From Amyelois transitella (lineage: Eukaryota; Arthropoda; Insecta; Lepidoptera; Pyralidae), in the NCBI RefSeq assembly GCF_032362555.1, contig NC_083510.1:2569501-2633500 (forward strand): a DNA stretch of 64,000 bases. The letters are read 5' to 3'. A model generated the notes under the pieces. It searched no databases. It was not told where the DNA came from and saw nothing but the letters and a program-made list of their open reading frames with translations. The position numbers and the translations under genes are program-made. Shown here piece after piece: positions 57,771 through 64,000 of this stretch. Every line of letters starts with the position of its first letter. The stretch's first letter is position 1.

Positions 57771-58016
57771 TACATACTTATATATAATCACTTCTATATC
57801 CCTTGCGGGGTAGACAGAATCAACAGTCTTGAAAATACTGATAGGCCTCGTTCAGCTGTTTGGCTTACTGATAGAATTGAGATTCTTATAAAGTGACAGG
57901 TTGCTAGTCCCTTGCCTAAAAGAAGAATCCCAAGTTTATATACCTATCCCTTAGTCGCCTTTAACTCCGCCTTTGTCCTTTTCTTTTTATATTGGTGCCG
58001 GGAACCACACGGCACA
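57771..58016 (-). mobile_element. Lep1-like element, full length
   Basis: Tail on the left (ACATACTTATATATAATCAC), then CCCTTGCGGGGTAGACAG, GGCTTACTGATAGAATTGAG, ATCCCTTAGTCGCC and GGTGCCGGGAACCACACGGC at the right. It is flanked by a perfect 9-bp direct repeat CGTATTACA (57,762-57,770 and 58,017-58,025). Confidence 0.92.
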
Positions 58017-58025
58017 CGTATTACA

Positions 58026-58751
58026 ACTATTTGTTTTTTCTTTAAATAGTTTTTTTCTTTAAATTCTTTAGCGTAAAATAATCGGGTAATGCTTTTATTC
58101 ATTAAGTCATTCATTTATTTCATGAATTCATTCAATATACATATGTATTCGCGTTTGTCTGATTTTCAGCAGTCAAGCCTCATGTTTGGTAATCACAAAC
58201 GCGGAAAACTTAGAACCCAACTTGTCACGTTTAAAGGCGTGAAATTATTTGAACTATACAATAGAATCTCTAGTAAGTGTAGTAAGACACCATGAAATTG
58301 ACGAAAATATACCTATAGTGAGATATGAATGGATATAATGTAATTTTGTGTAGGTAAAAATAAGGTTGCAAAACTGGGTAAGAGCGAAAGTTAATACAAA
58401 TTTAATAGAAATAGTTAATATAGATTAAATATAGTTTATCGACTGAGCATATTCTGTAATAGTACTCAGTTAATTAACATAGAGGTGAGATTTAAGGGAT
58501 GAAATTAAATAATTCTAGGAACTGGCTCTATCTGTGTAATTTGTTGCTAAATTACTATTTTTCATTGTCAAAATGACCTCAGTAACAATTAATAGGCGTG
58601 TGATAAATTCGGTTCACACAAAACATAGCAACTCACTGGTAATTAAAGTGTTATTGTCTGTTGTTACTGGGCATTTGGGCCTATGGATAGGGCTGCCATC
58701 TGTCCGGGAGTTGACCCAATTTTGAGGTCGCTCCCGGGTTTGTTGGAAAGG
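58026..58751. other. Intergenic
   Basis: No supported feature; the open frame at 58,089-58,295 has no domain features. Confidence 0.4.
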
Positions 58752-58762
58752 GGTTTTAAGGG

Positions 58763-59027
58763 ATGCCGTGTGGTTCCCGGCACCATTGCAAAAAAGAATA
58801 GGACCACTCCATCTCTTTCCCACGGATGTCGTAAAAGGCGACTAAGGGATAGGCTTATAAACTTGAGATTCCTCTTTTAGGTGATGGGCTAGCAACCTGT
58901 CACTATTTGAATTTCAATGCTATCACTAAGCCGTAGTAGCTGAGCGTGGCCAATCAGTCTTTTCAAGACTGGTGGCTCTGTCTACCCCGCTAGGGATATA
59001 GACGTGATCATATGTATGTATGTATGG
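58763..59027 (+). mobile_element. Lep1-like element, full length
   Basis: TGCCGTGTGGTTCCCGGCAC to a TATG tail with all middle blocks (GGACCACTCCATCTCTTTCC, GTCGTAAAAGGCGACTAAGG, GGCTCTGTCTACCCC). GGTTTTAA occurs just left (58,752-58,759) and directly after the tail, a probable target duplication. Confidence 0.9.
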
Positions 59028-59581
59028 GTTTTAATTCTTTGACAGCCATCAACACCTTTCTATTGGAAACTACAACTTAAAATCCTTAGGAAATCGATTT
59101 AAAACACCTAATTATTAAAGTTCTGTGATGTATTGTATATTAAGGTCTGAGAATTTTAGACACGCTTGTCAGTTTTATTTGTAGCAATCAAGGGCCAGAA
59201 ATTGTCCCGAAGTAGGTAAAATCCAGATACTATATGTGTCAAGGGAATCCCAATTAGTTGAAAGAAATGTAAAAGTATTAGGTAAATGTCACTTAAATGT
59301 CGAGGTCTTAAAAGGTTTTCCTGGTGTCGTGAATAAATGGTAGCCCTATTTAGGGCCAGTAGGTATGTAGGTCAGTGGACTGCTGTAAAAGTGGAATCAT
59401 TGGCGAGAAAACTATTTGGATTTGTTCAACGTTTTTAATTGCTTCGTATTGTGTTCCGAATTGATCGACTACGGCCGCACAGATGGTGTTATACAAACTG
59501 TTTTAATGACGTCAGTTGAGATTGGGATAACTTTAGTTTGGTAATTATTGTCTTTTTGCCCAAATTGAATACCTAAAAAAA
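59028..59581. other. Intergenic
   Basis: No gene or element recognised. Confidence 0.4.
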
Positions 59582-59729
59582 TTGCCGTGTGGTTCCCGGC
59601 ACCAATACAAAAAAGAGTAGGACCACTCCATCACTTTCCCATGGATGTCGTAAAAGGCGACTAAGGGATAGGCTTACAAACTTGGGATTATTTTTAGGCG
59701 ATGGCCTAGACGTGACCATATGTATGTTA
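59582..59729 (+). mobile_element. Lep1-like element with internal deletion
   Basis: The head and first half are intact (TGCCGTGTGGTTCCCGGCAC, GTCGTAAAAGGCGACTAAGG, GGCGATGGCCTAG). The sequence then jumps directly to GACGTGACCATATGTATG, skipping about 110 bp. Confidence 0.88.
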
Positions 59730-59837
59730 ATTACTAAAAATGCATTTGCTATCACTGACTGTAAGCTACCGATAATATAAATAATATTAATTCAAAGTAT
59801 CATTATGTTGCCTCATAAAGGTTCTAAAGGTTTTAAA

Positions 59838-59881
59838 TACATACATATAGTCACCTCTCTATTCCTTGCGCGGAAGACAGA
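59838..59881 (-). mobile_element. Lep1-like element, tiny tail fragment
   Basis: ACATACATATAGTCACCTCT, ATTCCTTGCGCGGAAGACAG: the last ~45 bp of the family with several changes. Confidence 0.55.
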
Positions 59882-60102
59882 AGGTCCTTACAATAATTTG
59901 GGTTTGTCCATATGGATTAATTGTAGGAGTCATTACTCTTATTACTCCGGAGAAGTGCAAATTGGTTTAAAGTCAACATTATCATTCAGGCGAGTCTTGA
60001 TAAGTGTAATGCCAACAATGTCCCCGTTTATGTAGCAATTGTGAGAGTCGCTAATTGCAGGTTATTGTCATGATATACCTACATGGTTATTTATATAACA
60101 CA

Positions 60103-60373
60103 CTAGCTGTGCCCGCAACTTCGTTCGCGTGGAATAGTTATTTTGGGCATCGTTGAAGACCTCAAGGATGAATAATTTTCCCCGTCTTTTTCACATTTTC
60201 CATTATTTCTTTGCACCTTATGTATAGTTGCAAAGTGATTTTATATAGCCTAAAGCCTTCCTCGACAAAAATGGTCTATTCAACGCAAAAATAATTTTTC
60301 AATTCGAACCAGTAGTTCCTGAGATTAGCCCGTTCAAACAAACAACTCTTCAGCTTTATAATATTAGTATAGA
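60103..60373 (-). mobile_element. Non-autonomous Helitron
   Basis: Reverse orientation: CTAGCTGTGCCCGCAACTTC on the left and TTATAATATTAGTATAGA on the right, the complement of a TCTATACTAATATTATAA start. It lies between A (60,102) and T (60,374). Its end motifs match those of the Helitron in the 51-bp array. Confidence 0.8.
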
Positions 60374-60835
60374 TATCCCTTACGACTAAATAAAGACAGT
60401 AGCAACAAGACTCAAAAAGTCTTATAATGGAAGTACTTAATATGAAAAATTGTATCTTTATTTCTTTTCACAAAATAAATTGCAACAACGTGCATAAAAT
60501 GACAACGTCGCCCTTGCGGTTTTACCTGTATCATTGTTACACCCATTAAATGTTTGTTCAAGTGTTCGCATAATGATCGCATTTGTTGTCCCAGACAACA
60601 CTTTTTAGAACAATAGTATTCAGAATACCAATAATTAATTGATCTGAAATACTTAATTATTTGGAAAAAATATTCCAAAATAATAAGAAAATGGAAATAC
60701 ATCATCTATAACTGGCAAGAAAGAGAAAAAATACCTTAGTGTGCGGCATTGCAAAAGTAAACTTATAACTAGACAGCATTCTATCACTAATCTCTGAACC
60801 TCACTTCCAAGTTCAGTTACACGCGGCTTTCGAGT
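60374..60835. other. Intergenic
   Basis: No supported feature. Confidence 0.4.
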
Positions 60836-60884
60836 CCTGCGACTGTTGGCTCTATCTACCCCGTAAGGGAAAAGTCGTGATATA
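60836..60884 (+). mobile_element. Lep1-like element, tail fragment
   Basis: CTGCGACTGTTGGCTCTATC, TACCCCGTAAGGGAAAAGTC, GTGATAT: end part only. Confidence 0.6.
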
Positions 60885-61159
60885 CTCGTATTTTAGTATA
60901 TGTGTTTTAATAGATATAAGTACACTACAAGATGCCTTTAATCTATGCTGACGCTACGTGACGACTCACTCAGCAATATAATGTGGAAACATCATTTCAC
61001 TTAAATTAATATGGTAGGTACATTTGTTACGCCGGTTATTAGACACAAACAGATGAGCTATCCCCGCGATGTGTATCTGACAGTTATTTATCGCACAAAT
61101 TAGTCCACGCGAGTGGCTCTCGCCCAAGAATAGAAGACACAGATGAGGCGCTTCACGAT

Positions 61160-61390
61160 TTACATACATACATATGGTCACCCTTGTGGGGTAGACAGAG
61201 CCAACAGTCTTAAAAGATTGATCGGCCACGTTCAGCTATTTGGCCTTAATGATAGAATTGAGATTCAAATAGTGACAGGTCGCTAGCCCATCGCCTAAAA
61301 TAGAATCGCAAGTTTGTAAGCCCTATCCCTTAGTCGCCTTTATGTCGTTAAAGCCATGGGAAAGAGATGGAGTGGTCCTATTCTATTTAT
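61160..61390 (-). mobile_element. Lep1-like element, nearly full length
   Basis: ACATACATACATATGGTCAC, CCTTGTGGGGTAGACAGAGC, GGCCACGTTCAGC, TAGTCGCCTTTATGTCG and ATGGGAAAGAGATGGAGTGG; the terminal GGAACCACACGG part is missing. Confidence 0.85.
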
Positions 61391-64000
61391 TATGTTTGAC
61401 CACCGGTGAATTTATATCAAAAAAACCATAACAGATTTCCCTGGGAAATCTTCATCAAAGCATAGGTACTGATGACAACTAGGTATTATCAATCCGTTCA
61501 AATAATTCAACTCCTTTTATGGCTCTTTTTAGGGTTAACAAATAGATAAACGGTCTTAAATGTGTGTGGTTTTACGTTATTTTGTGGTTCAGTATAACGC
61601 GTCGCGCCCTACTTATCACACGCACACGAAGTACGCAACTTTTGTTTTCAAATATTGTTTAAAATACTTAACTGTCAGCGTTTTATAAACATTTTATAAA
61701 TGGCGATTAACCTCGAAGATAGCTGCGAAGGCTCAATACAAAACAATTGATATTTATACAGTAATGGGAAATATGAGTTTCCTACATTGAAACAATGTAA
61801 TTTTTTTTCGCCACGTTTTGCAGATCTGAATTTCAATTTTAAAGTTTAATTTTACACTCCGCTGTTGGCCACATTGACATTTCATACTTATAGAAATATG
61901 AGTACCTAATGAGGTAATAAAATATTTTCTTTTAAATATTGCTTTTATAAATTATTATTTTGGATTGATGGATTAAAGTACCTACAGAATCAAAACCTTA
62001 AAATTCTTCGGTGTATTTCGGGTTGAACTTATTACTTTTCTTTAATCTTTGTGTATATTTGGATAGAAATTTTATAAAATTTATCGAGATCCCGACAGAA
62101 ACAGAGCATCTACATATTTTCTAACATTGAAAGGAGGTTCGGTTCACTCGTGGGTGCAGATTTAGCGAAGACAAAAATGGAATTAGAATTGCTAATAGCT
62201 TTTGTTGTGTCAATAATATAATTCACAGACGAAAGTGATCGTTGTCACCCTACGCTTTGCTATTGTTATCAATGCTGGCATGAGTTTGTCTGTACATGTT
62301 GCATGATGTTCTTGCATTTTCATTTGCAACGCATTTCAAAGTAGTAGCGAGGAAGACAAAATTAAAAAAAAAAGACTACTGATAAAAAAAATAAAGTTAA
62401 AATCCAACAGTTTACAAAGAGTTTCTAATTTCAAATTAAAGTTTTTGCCTGAAAGATCTTATTTTTTTTAAATTTATTTCGCGCCAGTCAACTTTGTTTA
62501 GTGAATGGTTGCATACAATAATGCCACATAAGATTATAATAATACTAGACGTAGGTATAATAACCTAATCTAACATAAAATAGCAGAATATGTTTAGCTT
62601 CCACTGACCAGGTAAGTAGGTATAATTGAGAACAAAGACACCAACCAAGTACATACAACATTCATTTATTTTTCACAACAAAATTTTCCCCATTTACTTA
62701 AGTAAAAATTTGTGTTACACGTATTGTATTTTATGTGACAAAGGTTCAATAAATTGATATTGTTTTCAGTACTAAAGACCACGTCTTATAATAAAGTGCT
62801 TTACTTTATTTTTTTATCACGTTTAATTTTATATTCATTCAATGATTTATTTAACTCTGTGTCATGGTCTTAGACGTGACCCACTGTTCTCTCAAACAAA
62901 ATAATGGTAAGTTTCGCCATGTAAATAATCATTATGGCAAAAAGTTACGTGTTTCACGTCATTCTTGAAACTGCTTTGCTTTGACTCACCAAAATGATTT
63001 CTAGTAGATTTTTGTAAAACGAACAGCTTTATTTTCTTTTAAAAGTAAATAACTAATTTAAAATGTCATGGTAATTATTATTTTCGAAAACGGTTTATGC
63101 AATGAGTGTAGCCCACTTGGCTTGTCTCAGACTGATTTAACCGTGGCTTCCGTACGGTGTAATACTCATGGTATTATATCTATAATAAGGTTTCGTATGG
63201 CTATACTTTATTTTTTGTTTGTGCCGTTCAGAATAAATTTTATTTGATGGTCAATTTAATTTTGAGAACAGTGCATTTTATCTCAACCTACCCACTGCTG
63301 TTATAAGACGAGGCATTTCATCATAAGACTTTGAATCATAATACACCCTTTCTGGCAGAAACTATAACAGAAGCTGTTACCAAACAGATCCTTATTAAAT
63401 TATGCACTTAATCGATTATTCGACAACATGAAGAGTTGGTCCCCAAAATCTAATACCCTTTTGGATTCGTTTTTAATTAGTTTTTTTAACATTTTGATCA
63501 GAATGGATCAGTTCGGACAAAAGTAATAATAAACATAATGAATAGTGCATCCGTTTGAGAGATAAGACCGGCTTAACTAGAAAAGAAGACCAAATTTTCG
63601 TGTACTTAATCCCCTGACGCCTCAAACGAAACAGAAACCAAACAGTAGTATTATGACAAGACGTGGTTCCCACGGGTTGGTTCTTATGGTTGGATAATAA
63701 GATAATAAAGAGTTACTTAACCACGAGCATTGACTGTTGCGCAAAGAGCCAAGGTTCCCGACGTGTGATCTTGGTCACAATGGCTGCGATGTCTGTCTGT
63801 ACGTTGTTCGTTGGCGATATAGATAAATTAATTAATTGGGACATGTGCTGCCAAATTAGTTTGTGTGCTCAGTTGGAACCATAGAATATCTGTTAGGTAC
63901 ATCGTAGGCTACCTATTTTTGTATGTGATTATATATCTTTTGTTGTCATAGATGCTGATCTATTAGGTATTTGAGCACATCCATATAAAAATATTACTTA
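61391..64000. other. Intergenic, right end of window
   Basis: AT-rich. A 17-codon ORF with good start context lies at about 61,700 (ATGGCGATTAACC) but has no support as a gene. The open frame at 63,663-63,884 shows no recognisable domain. No repeats were recognised. Confidence 0.4.

Noticed and set aside
58614-58880. Overlapping frames on both strands near 58.7 kb, and similar ones near 59.6 kb
   Set aside because: They recur because both loci contain the same Lep1-like element; shared peptides are translations of the repeat.

Overview
The window is nuclear DNA of a ditrysian lepidopteran (moth or butterfly). The signs are spliceosomal exons, AT-rich intergenic DNA, about a dozen dispersed ~230-270 bp elements of the lepidopteran Lep1-like type (tail of ATGT/ACAT repeats), Helitron ends of the kind common in Lepidoptera, and an intronless inducible-type Hsp70. 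No family or species can be named from the sequence alone.

Layout. (1) 1-3.7 kb: the first two coding exons of the peroxisomal ABC transporter ABCD3/PMP70 on the minus strand; its remaining exons run off the left edge. (2) 5.8-7.97 kb: a complete intronless cytosolic Hsp70 on the minus strand, with TATA box, initiator and heat-shock elements. (3) 9.1-10.1 kb: a second heat-shock-type promoter on the plus strand (heat-shock elements, TATA box, initiator exactly spaced), followed by a ~316-nt first exon with only two tiny ORFs and a good 5' splice site. (4) 15.5-44.2 kb: a huge, one-directional field of related tandem repeats (46, 61, ~54/108 and 51 bp units, all sharing AAAGTATCGGAAAGCT or close variants), interrupted by an antisense LINE, an antisense Mutator-like transposon and a small Helitron. 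The plus strand stays purine/A-rich until ~48.7 kb, where three AATAAA signals are followed by an abrupt switch to T-rich sequence. (5) 49-64 kb: ordinary intergenic and intronic DNA with many Lep1-like copies, one small two-exon gene on the minus strand (CDS 53,054-53,509, first exon near 56.7 kb) and some isolated exon candidates.

Most interesting reading: blocks (3) and (4) together look like one heat-shock-driven long noncoding RNA gene of ~38 kb. Its architecture (heat-shock promoter, short first exon with a 25-codon ORF, intron, long one-way tandem-repeat body, no protein) parallels Drosophila hsr-omega, although no primary-sequence homology is claimed. It sits head-to-head with Hsp70, about 2.25 kb between start sites, so the two could form a co-activated heat-shock domain. 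This is inference from sequence; stranded heat-shock RNA-seq would decide it. The main alternative is that the repeat field is untranscribed satellite-like DNA that happens to lie downstream of a heat-shock promoter.
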